In this document: one piece after another, positions 21,188-31,682 of the stretch
Layout of the letters: every line of letters starts with the position of its first letter
Position numbering within the stretch: position 1 is the stretch's first letter
Source: an uncultured Pantoea sp.
Lineage (GTDB): Bacteria; Pseudomonadota; Gammaproteobacteria; Enterobacterales; Enterobacteriaceae
Direction of reading: 5' to 3'
Length of the DNA: 64,000 bases
Assembly (NCBI GenBank): GCA_913775175.1
Contig: CAJYKU010000010.1
Span: 62,001 to 126,000 of the forward strand
Translations under genes and position numbers: made by a program
Notes under the pieces: generated by a model
Told to the model about the DNA's origin: nothing
The model's input: only the letters and a program-made list of their open reading frames with translations
Database searches by the model: none

Positions 21188-22636
21188 TTAAGGGCGATAA
21201 ACTTTGACGTTTTTATAGCCCTGCTCATAGAGATAGAGGGCCTGTAGCTTGCTCATTACGCCGCGGTCACAGTAGAGCAGCCAGGTTTTACTCTGATCCA
21301 GCTCGCCAAACTGCCGGCTGAGTTTATAAAACGGCAATGACTTTACCTCAACGCCGGTCAGCGTCAGCGGTGACTCATCCTGCTCATCCGCTGCGCGGAT
21401 ATCCAGCACAACATCGTTGCGGGTAAATGAGTCCACCGTCTCTACTTCAACAACCTCTTCCTGTGTCTGCTCCGCTATCTCGCGAATATCAACGTTGGTA
21501 GCTTCCTCAATCACGCGATTAAGAATAGCGAAGTCAAAGCGTTGTTCTTCCGCTTCAATTTTCGCTTTCACCGCTTTTACGGTCGGGCTTTTTGAGATAA
21601 CACCGCAATACTCTGGCATGGTGCGGGCAAAATCTTCCGTGCCGATTTGACGCGCCACATTAATAATATGCTCTTTATCATGTGAGATCAGCGGCCGCAA
21701 AATCAGCGTATCAGAGGCGTTATCTATCAGACGCAGGTTGGTCAGCGTCTGGCTCGATACCTGCCCCAGAGCTTCTCCCGTCACCAGCGCCTGGACGCCA
21801 TACCGTTCAGCAATCATCGATGCAGCACGTACCATCATACGCTTCAGCACCACGCCCATCTGACCATCATCGACGTTTTCGAGAATTTCGCCTACTACCG
21901 GCTCAAAGTTGATCGCGACAAAGCGCACGCGATGCGAACGGCCAAAGCGATTCCACAAATAGTGCGCTACCTGGCGCACGCCAATCTCATGTGCTGCACC
22001 ACCCAGATTAAAGAAGCAGTAGTGCACACGGCAGCCACGACGCATCAGCATATAGCTGGAGACGCCAGAATCGAAGCCGCCGGAGATCAGCGACATCACA
22101 TCTTCCTGTGTACCAATCGGGAAACCACCCAGCCCTTCAAAGCGGCCAGTGATTAGCAGCAGGCGATCGTCCTCGATCTCCAGATTGACTGTCTCATCCG
22201 GCTGTTTAAGCTGTACGCGTGCGCTGGCAATATGCTGATTCAGCCCGCCGCCTACATAACGCTCTACATCCTGCGAACTAAAGCTATGGGTGCCACGGCG
22301 TTTAACTCGTACGCTAAAGCTTTTATTCTCCAGTCGCTCACGGTTAAGCGCCAGCGTCTGCTCAAAGATATCGTGCATGTCGGTATAAGCACGATCCTCT
22401 ACCGCCAGCACATGGTGGATCCCGGGAATACGCGTCAGTTCATCCACAATGGTTTCACGCAGTGCTTCATTTTTAGCACGCACCTCAATGTGATCCCAGT
22501 GGCGCACCACCTTGATATCCTCATTAAGAGAACGCAGGGTATTACGGATATTACCGGTCAGAATTTTAATAAAGCGCAGCCGCACCGACTGACTTTTGAT
22601 GGTGATTTCAGGAAAGAGCTTGATGATAAACTTCAT
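21188..22636 (-). CDS. thiI: tRNA 4-thiouridine synthetase / thiazole sulfur carrier enzyme ThiI
   Basis: A 482-residue cytoplasmic enzyme that adenylates tRNA U8 and transfers sulfur to give s4U. It also supplies sulfur for thiamine thiazole. Domains: N-terminal ferredoxin-like, THUMP (about 60-165), PP-loop ATP pyrophosphatase with SGGFDS near 186-191, and a C-terminal rhodanese domain with the persulfide Cys in [10 protein letters not shown] (near 456). The partner Cys in MPEYCGVIS (near 344) is present. It is divergent from xseB. A perfect inverted repeat lies 25-49 nt before the start. Confidence 0.97.
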   Translation of the reverse strand: MKFIIKLFPEITIKSQSVRLRFIKILTGNIRNTLRSLNEDIKVVRHWDHIEVRAKNEALRETIVDELTRIPGIHHVLAVEDRAYTDMHDIFEQTLALNRERLENKSFSVRVKRRGTHSFSSQDVERYVGGGLNQHIASARVQLKQPDETVNLEIEDDRLLLITGRFEGLGGFPIGTQEDVMSLISGGFDSGVSSYMLMRRGCRVHYCFFNLGGAAHEIGVRQVAHYLWNRFGRSHRVRFVAINFEPVVGEILENVDDGQMGVVLKRMMVRAASMIAERYGVQALVTGEALGQVSSQTLTNLRLIDNASDTLILRPLISHDKEHIINVARQIGTEDFARTMPEYCGVISKSPTVKAVKAKIEAEEQRFDFAILNRVIEEATNVDIREIAEQTQEEVVEVETVDSFTRNDVVLDIRAADEQDESPLTLTGVEVKSLPFYKLSRQFGELDQSKTWLLYCDRGVMSKLQALYLYEQGYKNVKVYRP

Positions 22637-22660
22637 AGCGACACAGCTTCGTTGGGCAAA

Positions 22661-22685
22661 TAAGTGCTAAAATCAAGAGCACTTA
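22661..22685. repeat. Inverted repeat in the thiI leader/promoter
   Basis: Perfect repeat TAAGTGCT-N9-AGCACTTA, starting 25 bp before the thiI start codon. It could be an operator or a 5'-leader hairpin. No matching regulator was identified. Confidence 0.5.
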
Positions 22686-22871
22686 GCTGATAAAATCATA
22701 ATATTGCGGGGATCGCGAGAAGCGTCCGCATCCGAGGCGCAAAAGTATACCATCTTTGCCGCGTGACTGCTTCTGCTACCTTAATCACATTCAATATTTT
22801 GCTTATTATCCCCTGTCAGATACCATGACCGATTGCATCATGATGTTCCAAACTGTGAGTCGACACTGATT

Positions 22872-23114
22872 ATGCCGAAAAAAGCCGAAGCGCCCGTGAG
22901 TTTTGAAACTGCTCTGCAGCAGCTGGAACAGATTGTTACCCGTCTGGAGAGCGGCGAGTTACCGCTGGAAGAGGCGCTCAACGAATTTGAACGCGGTGTG
23001 CAACTGGCGCGCAGCGGTCAGCAGACACTACAGCAGGCTGAACAACGCGTTCGTATTCTGCTGAATGATGATAAAGAGGCCGCCCTTACTCCTTTTACGC
23101 CGGATAACGACTAA
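22872..23114 (+). CDS. xseB: Exodeoxyribonuclease VII small subunit
   Basis: An 80-residue helical subunit that pairs with XseA to form exonuclease VII, a single-strand-specific nuclease. It matches E. coli XseB nearly end to end ([41 protein letters not shown]). An in-frame ATG at 22833 would add 13 unconserved residues; 22872 (MPKKAEAP) is chosen on family length although the Shine-Dalgarno is weak. The stop overlaps the ispA start as TAATG, giving the operon xseB-ispA-dxs. Confidence 0.95.
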   Translation: MPKKAEAPVSFETALQQLEQIVTRLESGELPLEEALNEFERGVQLARSGQQTLQQAEQRVRILLNDDKEAALTPFTPDND

Positions 23115-24013
23115 TGGATTTTGTCCAGCTACAGCATACCTACTATGAGCGCGTGAATCTGGCGCTGACGCGATTGATTAAACCCCTGCCTTTTCAGAGT
23201 TCCCCGCTGGTGAACGCTATGCATTATGGGGCACTATTAGGCGGTAAGCGTCTGCGCCCTTTTCTGGTCTACGCGACCGGCGAAATGCTCCATGCGGATG
23301 CTGCCAGTCTCGATGCGCCTGCCGCCGCCGTTGAATGCATTCACGCCTATTCGCTGATCCATGACGACCTGCCAGCGATGGATGATGATGCACTCCGGCG
23401 TGGTCAGCCAACCTGCCATATTCGCTATGGTGAAGATACGGCGATCCTGGCTGGCGATGCACTTCAGACGCTGGCGTTCTCTATTCTGGCTGATGAACCC
23501 ATGACGGGTGTTGATTCAGCAACGCGGGTTGCCATGATTTCACAGCTGGCGCAGGCCAGTGGCGTTGCAGGTATGTGCGGCGGACAGGCATTGGATTTAG
23601 CCGCTGAAGGAAAGCAGATTGACCTGCATCAGCTGGAGCAGATCCATCGTCATAAAACCGGCGCGTTGATTCGTGTTGCTGTGCGCCTGGGTGCGCTGGC
23701 GGCTGGCGAATCTGGTCGCCTGGCGCTGCCGCTACTCGACACCTATGCTGATGCTATTGGCCTGGCATTTCAGGTTCAGGATGACATCCTGGATGTTGTC
23801 GGCGATACCGCCATACTGGGCAAGACTCAGGGTGCGGATCAGGCTCTGGGTAAAAGCACCTATCCTGCCCTGCTGGGACTGGAAGGTGCCCGCGTAAAAG
23901 CGCAGGCCCTCTATCAGGAAGCCCTTGGCGCGCTGGAGATTCTGGCGGGTCAGGGATATAACACAAGCGCATTACAAGCGCTGGCAAGCTTCATAATTGA
24001 ACGCGATAAATAA
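23114..24013 (+). CDS. ispA: Farnesyl diphosphate synthase
   Basis: A 299-residue trans-prenyltransferase making farnesyl diphosphate from isopentenyl and dimethylallyl diphosphate. The first Asp-rich motif is DDLPAMDDD (near 84-92) and the second is [10 protein letters not shown] (near 223-232). Both are intact, as is the KKxGxLI-type [10 protein letters not shown]. It overlaps xseB by one base, and dxs starts 20 nt after its stop, which places two isoprenoid genes in one unit. Confidence 0.97.
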   Translation: MDFVQLQHTYYERVNLALTRLIKPLPFQSSPLVNAMHYGALLGGKRLRPFLVYATGEMLHADAASLDAPAAAVECIHAYSLIHDDLPAMDDDALRRGQPTCHIRYGEDTAILAGDALQTLAFSILADEPMTGVDSATRVAMISQLAQASGVAGMCGGQALDLAAEGKQIDLHQLEQIHRHKTGALIRVAVRLGALAAGESGRLALPLLDTYADAIGLAFQVQDDILDVVGDTAILGKTQGADQALGKSTYPALLGLEGARVKAQALYQEALGALEILAGQGYNTSALQALASFIIERDK

Positions 24014-24032
24014 CTTTCATAATGAGTCTCTG

Positions 24033-25898
24033 ATGAGTTTTGATATTGCTAAATACCCGACACTGGCGTTAGCTGACACAGTGCAGGCACTACGTTTACT
24101 GCCGAAAGAGAAACTTCCGGCTCTGTGCGACGAGCTGCGTCAATATTTGCTGGATAGCGTTAGCCGCTCATCCGGCCACTTTGCTTCGGGTCTGGGCGTT
24201 GTCGAGCTGACCGTAGCGCTACACTACGTTTATAACACGCCGTTTGACCATCTGGTGTGGGACGTAGGTCATCAGGCTTATCCACATAAAATTCTGACCG
24301 GACGTCGCGATCGCATTGGTACTATCCGCCAGAAAGATGGCCTGCATCCGTTTCCGTGGCGTGGCGAAAGTGAATACGATGTGCTGAGCGTCGGTCACTC
24401 TTCGACTTCAATCAGCGCTGGCCTCGGCATGGCGGTAGCAGCGGAACGTGAAGGCAAAGGCCGCCGTACTGCCTGTATCATTGGCGATGGCGCTATCACA
24501 GCCGGTATGGCGTTTGAGGCTATGAACCACGCGGGTGATATCAAACCTGATATGCTGGTGATCCTCAACGACAACGAAATGTCGATCTCTGAAAATGTTG
24601 GCGCGCTGAATAATCGTCTGGCGCAGATCCTCTCTGGCAAAACTTACTCCCGTCTGCGTGAAGGCAGCAAGCGCGTGCTTGATGGCCTGCCACCGATTAA
24701 AGAGCTGGTTAAACGCACTGAAGAGCATCTTAAAGGCATGGTTGTACCGGGCACGCTGTTTGAGGAGCTGGGTTTCAACTATATCGGCCCGGTTGATGGT
24801 CACGATGTGCTGACGCTGGTGAGCACGCTGAAAAATATGCGCAGCCTTAAAGGCCCGCAGTTCCTGCATATCATGACCAAAAAAGGCAAAGGCTACGCGC
24901 CTGCCGAGCAGGATCCTATCGCCTGGCATGCGGTGCCAAAATTTGATCCCGCCAGTGGCGCGCTGCCTAAAAGCGTGCCTGGCCTGCCAAGCTATTCAAA
25001 AGTGTTTGGCGACTGGCTGAATGAGATCGCTGCGGACGACCCACGTCTGATGGCGGTAACGCCAGCTATGCGCGAAGGCTCTGGCATGGTGGGCTTCTCA
25101 CGTGCCTGGCCACAGCAATATTTTGATGTCGCGATTGCTGAACAGCACGCCGTAACCTTTGCCGCTGGAATGGCGATTGGCGGCTACAAGCCGGTAGTGG
25201 CCATCTACTCTACGTTTCTGCAGCGCGCCTACGATCAGGTGATCCACGACGTTGCGATTCAGCAGCTGCCGGTGCTGTTTGCTATTGATCGCGGCGGTAT
25301 CGTTGGCGCTGACGGTCAGACTCATCAGGGCGCATTTGATATTGCCTATCTGCGCTGCGTGCCCGGCATGGTAATCATGACACCGAGTGATGAAAATGAG
25401 TGTCGCCTGATGCTTTACACCGGTTATCACTACCAGGCAGGCCCGAGTGCCGTACGCTATCCGCGTGGTACCGGCACCGGTGCTACGCTGGATCCGCTGG
25501 CCAGCCTGCCGCTGGGCAAGGGTGTGGTGAAGCGCCAGGGCGAAAAGCTGGCAATTCTTAATTTCGGCACGCTGTTGCCAGATGCGCAGGCGGCGGCTGA
25601 AGCCCTGAATGCAACACTGGTGGATATGCGTTTCGTGAAGCCGCTCGATGAAGCGCTGATCCGTGAACTGGCACAGAGCCATGAAGCGCTGATTACGCTT
25701 GAAGAGGGCGCGATTAAAGGCGGCGCAGGCAGCGGCGTCAATGAGTATGTTATGGCGAAGCGCCTCGCGGTTCCGGTACTGAATCTTGGCCTGCCGGATG
25801 AGTTTATTCCGCAGGGCACCCAGGAAGAAGTACGTCACGACTATCAACTGGATGCTGCCGGTATTCAGCAGCAGATAGCCGCCTGGCTCGCGCAGTAA
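24033..25898 (+). CDS. dxs: 1-deoxy-D-xylulose-5-phosphate synthase
   Basis: A 621-residue thiamine-diphosphate enzyme. It condenses pyruvate with glyceraldehyde 3-phosphate, the first and controlling step of the MEP isoprenoid pathway; its product also feeds thiamine and pyridoxal synthesis. The TPP motif starts [16 protein letters not shown] and ends NDNEMSIS. The transketolase-type catalytic Glu is in [15 protein letters not shown]. An ATG at 23997 is open, but the start at 24033 ([13 protein letters not shown]) matches the family. The Shine-Dalgarno is weak, consistent with coupling to ispA. Confidence 0.97.
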   Translation: MSFDIAKYPTLALADTVQALRLLPKEKLPALCDELRQYLLDSVSRSSGHFASGLGVVELTVALHYVYNTPFDHLVWDVGHQAYPHKILTGRRDRIGTIRQKDGLHPFPWRGESEYDVLSVGHSSTSISAGLGMAVAAEREGKGRRTACIIGDGAITAGMAFEAMNHAGDIKPDMLVILNDNEMSISENVGALNNRLAQILSGKTYSRLREGSKRVLDGLPPIKELVKRTEEHLKGMVVPGTLFEELGFNYIGPVDGHDVLTLVSTLKNMRSLKGPQFLHIMTKKGKGYAPAEQDPIAWHAVPKFDPASGALPKSVPGLPSYSKVFGDWLNEIAADDPRLMAVTPAMREGSGMVGFSRAWPQQYFDVAIAEQHAVTFAAGMAIGGYKPVVAIYSTFLQRAYDQVIHDVAIQQLPVLFAIDRGGIVGADGQTHQGAFDIAYLRCVPGMVIMTPSDENECRLMLYTGYHYQAGPSAVRYPRGTGTGATLDPLASLPLGKGVVKRQGEKLAILNFGTLLPDAQAAAEALNATLVDMRFVKPLDEALIRELAQSHEALITLEEGAIKGGAGSGVNEYVMAKRLAVPVLNLGLPDEFIPQGTQEEVRHDYQLDAAGIQQQIAAWLAQ

Positions 25899-25966
25899 CC
25901 TCCCTGCCCCACTCAGCTCCTGCTGCTATGCTTAGATCTCTCTATGCATAAGAGCAGGAGCTCTCA

Positions 25967-26941
25967 ATGAAAACCGTTCGTTTAGGCCAGACCGATCTCC
26001 AGGTATCCCGACTCTGCTTAGGCTGCATGACCTATGGTGACCCTGTGCGCGGCAATCACGCGTGGACGCTGCCGGAAGAGAGCAGCCGTCCGCTGATCAG
26101 GCAGGCGCTGGAGGCTGGCATTAACTTTTTCGACACTGCGAACAGTTACTCTGACGGCAGCAGTGAAGAGATCCTCGGACGCGCGTTAAAAGATTTCGCC
26201 CGCCGGGACGATGTGGTTGTCGCCACCAAGGTCTACTTTCCGCTGAGCAATCTTTCCCAGGGATTATCGCGCCAGAATATTCTGCAATCGATTGATGACA
26301 GCCTGACCCGGCTGGGTATGGAGCATGTTGATCTGCTGCAGATCCATCGCTGGGACTATAACACCCCGATTGAAGAGACGCTGCAGGCGCTGGATGAGGT
26401 CGTCAGACAGGGTAAAGCCCGCTATATCGGTGCCTCCTCAATGCACGCCGCTCAGTTTGCGCAGGCTTTACAGTTGCAACAGCAGAATGGCTGGGCGCGA
26501 TTTGTCAGCATGCAGGATCAATACAATCTGATTCAGCGTGAAGAGGAAAATGAGATGCATCCGCTTTGCCAGCGTGAAGGCGTTGCAGTGCTGCCCTGGA
26601 GCCCGCTGGCGCGTGGTAAGCTGACGCGGCCATGGGATGAAACTACTGCACGCTCTGTCTCAGATAATGTAATGGAAAAACTCTATACCGGCAGTGAAGA
26701 GAATGATGCTGCAATTGCTCAGCGGCTCGCTGCAGTTGCTGACGACAAAGGCGTTACGCGAGCGCAGGTGGCACTGGCGTGGCTGCTGCATAAGCCGGTG
26801 GTAACGGCCCCGATTATTGGGGCGTCGCGTGAGCAGCAATTCGCTGAACTGGTTAAGGCGCTGGAGGTTGAACTCAGCGCAGAAGAGATTGCCGAGCTGG
26901 AGATGGCATATCAGCCGCATGCGGCAACAGGGTTCGAATAA
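25967..26941 (+). CDS. yajO: Aldo/keto reductase YajO
   Basis: A 324-residue NADPH-dependent TIM-barrel reductase, the same length as E. coli YajO. There it has been linked to thiamine synthesis from ribose 5-phosphate, though physiological substrates are unclear. The catalytic Tyr lies in FFDTANSYSDGSSEEILG, the Lys in VVVATKVYF and the His in LLQIHRWDYNTP. The NADPH-binding end is PIIGASREQQFAELV. It starts 68 nt after dxs behind AGGAG and may be read from the dxs unit. Confidence 0.93.
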   Translation: MKTVRLGQTDLQVSRLCLGCMTYGDPVRGNHAWTLPEESSRPLIRQALEAGINFFDTANSYSDGSSEEILGRALKDFARRDDVVVATKVYFPLSNLSQGLSRQNILQSIDDSLTRLGMEHVDLLQIHRWDYNTPIEETLQALDEVVRQGKARYIGASSMHAAQFAQALQLQQQNGWARFVSMQDQYNLIQREEENEMHPLCQREGVAVLPWSPLARGKLTRPWDETTARSVSDNVMEKLYTGSEENDAAIAQRLAAVADDKGVTRAQVALAWLLHKPVVTAPIIGASREQQFAELVKALEVELSAEEIAELEMAYQPHAATGFE

Positions 26942-26996
26942 GCTATATCGGTCTCCCCGCAGCGTTTCAAGGCCGCAGGGAGGCCGCTACACCCGC

Positions 26997-27488
26997 TCAG
27001 AGCAGCAGGCTGGCACCATAGAGCAGAGCAGCAGAGATTACACCAGCGATAATATCATCCACCATGATGCCCATACCGCCATGCACATTTTTATCAAACC
27101 AGCGAATTGGCCAGGGTTTCCAGATATCAAATAGCCGAAAGGTGATAAATCCTGCCAGCACCCACCAGCCATTTATCACCGGGATCGCCATCAGTGTGAT
27201 CCACATTCCGATAAACTCATCCCAGACAATACTGCCGTGGTCGTGCACGCCCATATCACGCGCAGTGCGATGACAGAGGTAGACGCCCACGCTGATGCCA
27301 ACCAGCACCACCATGGAGTAGAGCTGCAGCGGCAGAAATGTCATCAGCCACCAGAATGGAATAGCCGCAATCGATCCTACAGTACCCGGCATCACGGGAC
27401 TTAGCCCGCTGCCAAATCCGGTTGCCAGCAGATGCCAGGGATTACTCATCCGCAGGCGGCTTTTTGCCACATCTTTAGCGCGCGTCAA
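26997..27488 (-). CDS. pgpA: Phosphatidylglycerophosphatase A
   Basis: A 163-residue inner-membrane phosphatase that dephosphorylates phosphatidylglycerophosphate to phosphatidylglycerol. The conserved core includes [37 protein letters not shown] and [19 protein letters not shown]. It has three or four hydrophobic helices. It is shorter than the 172-residue E. coli protein because of a trimmed N- and C-terminus. The start at 27488 overlaps the last 14 nt of thiL, so translation is probably coupled. Confidence 0.95.
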   Translation of the reverse strand: MTRAKDVAKSRLRMSNPWHLLATGFGSGLSPVMPGTVGSIAAIPFWWLMTFLPLQLYSMVVLVGISVGVYLCHRTARDMGVHDHGSIVWDEFIGMWITLMAIPVINGWWVLAGFITFRLFDIWKPWPIRWFDKNVHGGMGIMVDDIIAGVISAALLYGASLLL

Positions 27489-28452
27489 AATGATCGAATC
27501 CTGTATGGTTGAACTGACGTGGCTTCCCCTGCTCCAGCAGCGTCATTCCCTCTGCTTCCGGTGCAATCTGGCCAATGCAGGTATACGGCACGCCAAGGCG
27601 ACCCAGCGCAACATCCAGCGCGCCGCGATTCACTTCCGGTACGGTAAAACAGAGCTCATAATCTTCACCACCACTCAGCGCCCAGCGTAACACCTGTTCA
27701 GGGGCGAAGTGATCGCGCAGCGTCGCTGACAGCGGCAGCGCGTCGAGATTCAGCCGCGCGCCCACCCGACTGGCAGTGAGAATATGGCCAAGATCGGAAA
27801 TCAGACCGTCAGAGATATCGATAGCAGCAGTTGCGAGATTACGCAGCGCCTGGCCCTGCAGTACACGTGGCATCGGGCGCAGATGGCGTTTAATCAACAC
27901 TTCATGCACTGCGGGATCGTTAACGCGATGATGATGCTGCAACAGCGATAATCCTGCGGCGCTATCCCCCAGAGTACCGGTAACGTAGATCCAGTCGCCG
28001 GGTCTGGCACCGGAGCGGCGGAGCGCACGGCCAGCAGGCACCAGGCCATGAATACCCAGCGTCATGCTCAGCGGCCCGCGAGTGGTATCACCACCAATCA
28101 GCTGCATATCATAGTAATCCAGCAGCTCAAACAAGCTATCGCTGAAGGCGGCCAGCCAGCTCTCATCCACTTCCGGCAGTGTCAGAGCCAGCGTCAGCCA
28201 CGCCGGATCGGCGCCCATGGCAGCAAGGTCGCTAAGGTTCACCGCCAGCGCTTTGTAGCCAAGGTCAGCGGGATGGATATCGCGTAAAAAATGTACGCCT
28301 GCCACCAGGGTATCCGTACTGATAGCCAGCGTCTGTTTTTCAGCAACGTTCAGTAATGCACAATCATCACCAATGCCTTTCTCCACGTCGCGACGGGAGC
28401 TGGTGACACGGTTGAAGTAGCGTGCAATCAGTTCAAATTCACCACAGGACAT
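27475..28452 (-). CDS. thiL: Thiamine-monophosphate kinase
   Basis: A 325-residue enzyme that phosphorylates thiamine monophosphate to the active thiamine diphosphate, the last step of the pathway. It is an AIR-synthase-like fold with the metal/ATP motifs [11 protein letters not shown] near the N-terminus, [12 protein letters not shown], and the glycine-rich [12 protein letters not shown]. Length equals E. coli ThiL. It sits downstream of nusB with a terminator in the 44-nt gap, and overlaps pgpA. Confidence 0.96.
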   Translation of the reverse strand: MSCGEFELIARYFNRVTSSRRDVEKGIGDDCALLNVAEKQTLAISTDTLVAGVHFLRDIHPADLGYKALAVNLSDLAAMGADPAWLTLALTLPEVDESWLAAFSDSLFELLDYYDMQLIGGDTTRGPLSMTLGIHGLVPAGRALRRSGARPGDWIYVTGTLGDSAAGLSLLQHHHRVNDPAVHEVLIKRHLRPMPRVLQGQALRNLATAAIDISDGLISDLGHILTASRVGARLNLDALPLSATLRDHFAPEQVLRWALSGGEDYELCFTVPEVNRGALDVALGRLGVPYTCIGQIAPEAEGMTLLEQGKPRQFNHTGFDHFDAR

Positions 28453-28471
28453 ACATCAGATCTCAATAAAA

Positions 28472-28491
28472 AAGGCCGGTTACCCGGCCTT
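28472..28491 (-). terminator. Terminator-like hairpin between nusB and thiL
   Basis: Stem AAGGCCGG / CCGGCCTT with a 4-nt loop, followed on the minus strand by TTTTTTATT. It lies inside what otherwise looks like one operon, so it probably ends part of the ribD-ribH-nusB transcript and lowers thiL-pgpA expression. Confidence 0.82.
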
Positions 28492-28496
28492 CTGCA

Positions 28497-28916
28497 CTAT
28501 TTTTTGTTTGGCCGTATTTGCGGAGCGGCTTTATCCAGCACACCGTTGACAAACTTATGGCTATCTTCAGCGCCAAATACTTTTGCCAGCTCAATCCCTT
28601 CGTTGATTGCCACTTTATAGGGCACATCCGCACGCTTGCTCAGCTCATACAGCGAGAGACGCAGTATCGCTTTTTCTACCTGGCCCAGCTCTTCAAGCTG
28701 ACGTGACAGATAGGGCTTCATCAGGCCATCCAGGAACGCGCTGTTGGTCGCCACACCGGCCAGCAGTTCGCGGAAATAGCTAATATCGACGTCTTTGACA
28801 TCTTGTTCCGCCAGAAACTGGTATTCCACATCGGCAATGTCGTTGTTAGACAACTGCCAGGAGTAAAGCGCCTGGACAGCGCACTCACGGGCGCGACGAC
28901 GAGCAGCAGGTTTCAC
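28497..28916 (-). CDS. nusB: Transcription antitermination factor NusB
   Basis: A 139-residue all-helical RNA-binding protein. With NusE (S10) it binds boxA and drives processive antitermination of rRNA operons. The N-terminal arginine-rich start [19 protein letters not shown] and the motif [27 protein letters not shown] are diagnostic. Length equals E. coli. It follows ribH by 19 nt, as in the E. coli nrdR-ribD-ribE-nusB cluster. Confidence 0.97.
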   Translation of the reverse strand: MKPAARRRARECAVQALYSWQLSNNDIADVEYQFLAEQDVKDVDISYFRELLAGVATNSAFLDGLMKPYLSRQLEELGQVEKAILRLSLYELSKRADVPYKVAINEGIELAKVFGAEDSHKFVNGVLDKAAPQIRPNKK

Positions 28917-28935
28917 AAAATTCCCCTTACAAAAA

Positions 28936-29406
28936 TCAGGCTTTAATGGCTTTCAATACATTAATCATTTCGAGTGCGGTCAACGCGGCTTCAGCGCCTT
29001 TGTTACCCGCTTTCGTGCCGGCGCGTTCAATCGCCTGCTCGATATTTTCGGTAGTCAGAACGCCGAAGGTGACCGGGATTTCGCAGCTCATTGCAACATT
29101 TGCAATGCCAGAGCTTGCCTCACCTGCCACATATTCAAAGTGGGCAGTACCACCACGGATCACCGTGCCCAGTGCAACAATGGCATCATGCTTGCCGGAG
29201 TTTGCCAGCGCACGCGCAGCCAGTGGCAGCTCATAAGCACCTGGCACCCAGACCACGGTAATATTTTCTGCTTTAACCTGGCCGATACGCTTCAGCGCAT
29301 CCACTGCACCATCCAGCAAGCTGTCATTGATAAAGTTGTTAAAGCGGGCAATAACAATGGCAATTTTTGCTTCAGGCGTGGCAACAGCAGCTTCAATAAC
29401 GTTCAT
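28936..29406 (-). CDS. ribH: 6,7-dimethyl-8-ribityllumazine synthase
   Basis: A 156-residue enzyme (called ribE in some E. coli nomenclature) that makes lumazine, the direct precursor of riboflavin; it assembles as a 60-mer shell. Conserved sites: [40 protein letters not shown], and the active-site His in that last motif. The start at 29406 ([12 protein letters not shown]) has AGAGGAT before it; the open frame continues 19 codons upstream but is not conserved. Confidence 0.97.
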   Translation of the reverse strand: MNVIEAAVATPEAKIAIVIARFNNFINDSLLDGAVDALKRIGQVKAENITVVWVPGAYELPLAARALANSGKHDAIVALGTVIRGGTAHFEYVAGEASSGIANVAMSCEIPVTFGVLTTENIEQAIERAGTKAGNKGAEAALTALEMINVLKAIKA

Positions 29407-29500
29407 ACATATCCTCTGGGTGTGTGTTTTATAGCCCCCACAGAAGGGGGCGGATTCTATCATACTCTTTGGCGGTGCGCTCAGGCTTTTCCAACCATGC

Positions 29501-30607
29501 TTAATACAGGGTCAGCGTAAGCCGCAGATCGTCACCCACTTTACGCACATCACTAAAATTAAGCTGCGGCGCGTCGCAAAGGTTCTCCAGACCAGGCAAT
29601 GCGCACAGCGCACGTCCGGCATGGCCCAGCAGCTTCGGCGCCATATAGATAATCAGCTCATCTGCCAGCCCGGCCTGAATCAGTGCTCCTGCCAGACCCG
29701 CCCCTGCTTCGACCCAGACGCTGTTTATCTGTCGCTGGCCCAGCATCATCATCATCGCCACCAGATCCAGCTGCTCGCCGCGTGACGGTACTGCGATTTG
29801 CGTCACTTCTGCCGGCCATTCAGCACTATCTGGAGTGGTGCGCATCAGCCAGCTTTCGCCGGGCTGATTCACCAGACGGTGCTGCGGCGTTATCCGCTGC
29901 TGACTATCTATGACCACACGCACCGGCTGACGCAGCTGCTGCTTATTGAGCTGCTGACGTATGTCCGGGTTAAGTTCATCCCAGCGTACCGTGAGCGAAG
30001 GATCATCCGCCAGTACAGTGGCGCTACTGGTCAGAATAGCGGAACTTTGCGCCCGCAAACGCTGCACATCGCGTCGCGCAGCCGCAGAGGTAATCCACTG
30101 GCTTTCACCACTGGCCATCGCCGTACGACCATCAAGCGATGCGCCCAGCTTGAGCTGAACCCAGGGAAATCCGGTACGCATCCGCTTGAGAAAACCGCGA
30201 TTAATCGCTTCAGCCTCTGCCATCATCAGACCGTGGCTGACTTCAATACCTGCCTGCTGCAGGCGATAGAGCCCACGCCCGGCTACCTGCGGATTAGGAT
30301 CCTGCATTGCAGCGACCACCCGGCTTACCCCCGCTGCAATCAGTGCATCGCAGCAGGGAGGCGTGCGACCGTGATGGCTACACGGTTCCAGCGTCACATA
30401 GGCTGTAGCGCCGCGCGCCCGCTCTCCGGCCATGTGCAGAGCATGAACTTCCGCATGTGCCTCACCTGCCCGCTGATGCCAGCCCTCCCCCACAACAACG
30501 CCATTCTGCACAATGACGCAGCCCACATTGGGATTCGGTGTGGTGGTAAAACGGCCGCGCCGCGCCAGCTCCAGCGCACGCGCCATATAGCGTTCATCGC
30601 TCATCAT
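29501..30607 (-). CDS. ribD: Bifunctional riboflavin deaminase/reductase RibD
   Basis: A 368-residue fusion that deaminates and then reduces the pyrimidine intermediate of riboflavin synthesis. The N-terminal deaminase domain has the zinc site HAEVHAL and [16 protein letters not shown]. The C-terminal reductase domain (from about residue 146) starts with [22 protein letters not shown]. Two adjacent ATG codons exist (30607 and 30604); both are plausible. The first follows the nrdR TAA directly, so the two genes abut and are likely coupled. Confidence 0.96.
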   Translation of the reverse strand: MMSDERYMARALELARRGRFTTTPNPNVGCVIVQNGVVVGEGWHQRAGEAHAEVHALHMAGERARGATAYVTLEPCSHHGRTPPCCDALIAAGVSRVVAAMQDPNPQVAGRGLYRLQQAGIEVSHGLMMAEAEAINRGFLKRMRTGFPWVQLKLGASLDGRTAMASGESQWITSAAARRDVQRLRAQSSAILTSSATVLADDPSLTVRWDELNPDIRQQLNKQQLRQPVRVVIDSQQRITPQHRLVNQPGESWLMRTTPDSAEWPAEVTQIAVPSRGEQLDLVAMMMMLGQRQINSVWVEAGAGLAGALIQAGLADELIIYMAPKLLGHAGRALCALPGLENLCDAPQLNFSDVRKVGDDLRLTLTLY

Positions 30608-31057
30608 TTAATCCTGTAGGCGGGCGATCTCTTCGCCAAAATCACGAATATCCTCAAAGCTGCGATAGACTGAGGCGAAGCGGATATAGGCAACCTTATC
30701 CAGCTTTTTCAGCTCTTCCATCACCAGGTTACCAATCATCTTGCTGGCAATTTCACGCTCACCAGTGGCACGCAGCTGAGTTTTTATATGATTAACCGCG
30801 CTATCAACCGCGTCTGCACTGACCGGCCGCTTCTCCAGCGCTTTCATCATGCCGCTGGTGAGTTTGTCCTCATTAAAGGGCTCACGCACATCGTTGCTTT
30901 TGACCACACGCGGCATGACCAGCTCCGCCATCTCAAATGTGGTAAAGCGCTCATGACACATCAGACACTGACGACGACGACGCACCGAAGAACCTTCGCT
31001 GACCAGACGCGAATCGATTACTTTGGTATCCACAGCGGAACAGAATGGGCAATGCAT
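30608..31057 (-). CDS. nrdR: Transcriptional repressor NrdR
   Basis: A 149-residue repressor of ribonucleotide reductase operons that senses ATP/dATP. An N-terminal zinc ribbon has Cys3, Cys6, Cys31 and Cys34, and an ATP-cone follows (about 49-139, [16 protein letters not shown]..). The open frame extends far upstream, but the start at 31057 gives [17 protein letters not shown] with the first zinc Cys pair, the universal N-terminus. First gene of nrdR-ribD-ribH-nusB. Confidence 0.97.
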   Translation of the reverse strand: MHCPFCSAVDTKVIDSRLVSEGSSVRRRRQCLMCHERFTTFEMAELVMPRVVKSNDVREPFNEDKLTSGMMKALEKRPVSADAVDSAVNHIKTQLRATGEREIASKMIGNLVMEELKKLDKVAYIRFASVYRSFEDIRDFGEEIARLQD

Positions 31058-31229
31058 GACGTTTCCTGTCGCGAGATTTTGGGGCACATAGTGTAACGCG
31101 ATCTCCCTTTTAACAAAACAGAGGCCACCTTTCCGGGGATTTTTTAACCCGCAATACGTTTCTCGTGGCAGATATGGGCAAAAAGGCACTACGCTTAAAG
31201 AGCCAATCCGGCACAACACAGGAGGAACT

Positions 31230-31667
31230 ATGGGTCTGTTTAATTTCGTCAAAGAGGCGGGTGAGAAACTGTGGGATAGCGTGACAGGTGGCGATGACTC
31301 CAGTAAAAAGCTGCAGGAGCATATTAACAAGCTTGGTCTGCCTGACAGTGACAAAGTCAATGTCAATGTACAGGGCGATACGGTCACTGTGAGTGGTGAT
31401 GGCATTTCACAGGAGCTAAAAGAGAAAATTCTGGTAGCTGCCGGTAACGTAGCGGGCATTACCAAAGTAGAGGACCAGGTCACCGTCAGCGATACCGCTC
31501 GTGAAGCCAGACTCTATACGGTGAAAAAAGGTGATACCCTCAGCGCCATCTCTAAAGAGGTGTATGGCACGCCTAATCAATACAACAAAATTTTTGAGGC
31601 CAACAAGCCAATGCTGACCCATCCGGACAAGATTTATCCGGGTCAGGTGTTACGTATTCCGGAATAA
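31230..31667 (+). CDS. kbp: Potassium-binding protein Kbp (BON-LysM)
   Basis: A 145-residue cytoplasmic protein homologous to E. coli YgaU/Kbp, which binds K+ specifically and is induced by osmotic stress. It has a BON domain (about 20-90) and a C-terminal LysM domain (about 95-145: [33 protein letters not shown]). No signal peptide. A good AGGAGG precedes the ATG. In E. coli this gene lies elsewhere (near stpA). Here it sits between nrdR and yajI, with yajI 15 nt downstream on the same strand. Confidence 0.93.
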   Translation: MGLFNFVKEAGEKLWDSVTGGDDSSKKLQEHINKLGLPDSDKVNVNVQGDTVTVSGDGISQELKEKILVAAGNVAGITKVEDQVTVSDTAREARLYTVKKGDTLSAISKEVYGTPNQYNKIFEANKPMLTHPDKIYPGQVLRIPE

Positions 31668-31682
31668 CAGACGGAGGCCAGC

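Noticed and set aside
31058-31483. Long N-terminal extension of nrdR across the kbp region
   Set aside because: It overlaps kbp on the other strand. NrdR always starts at the zinc-ribbon Met (MHCPFC), so the extension is a shadow frame.
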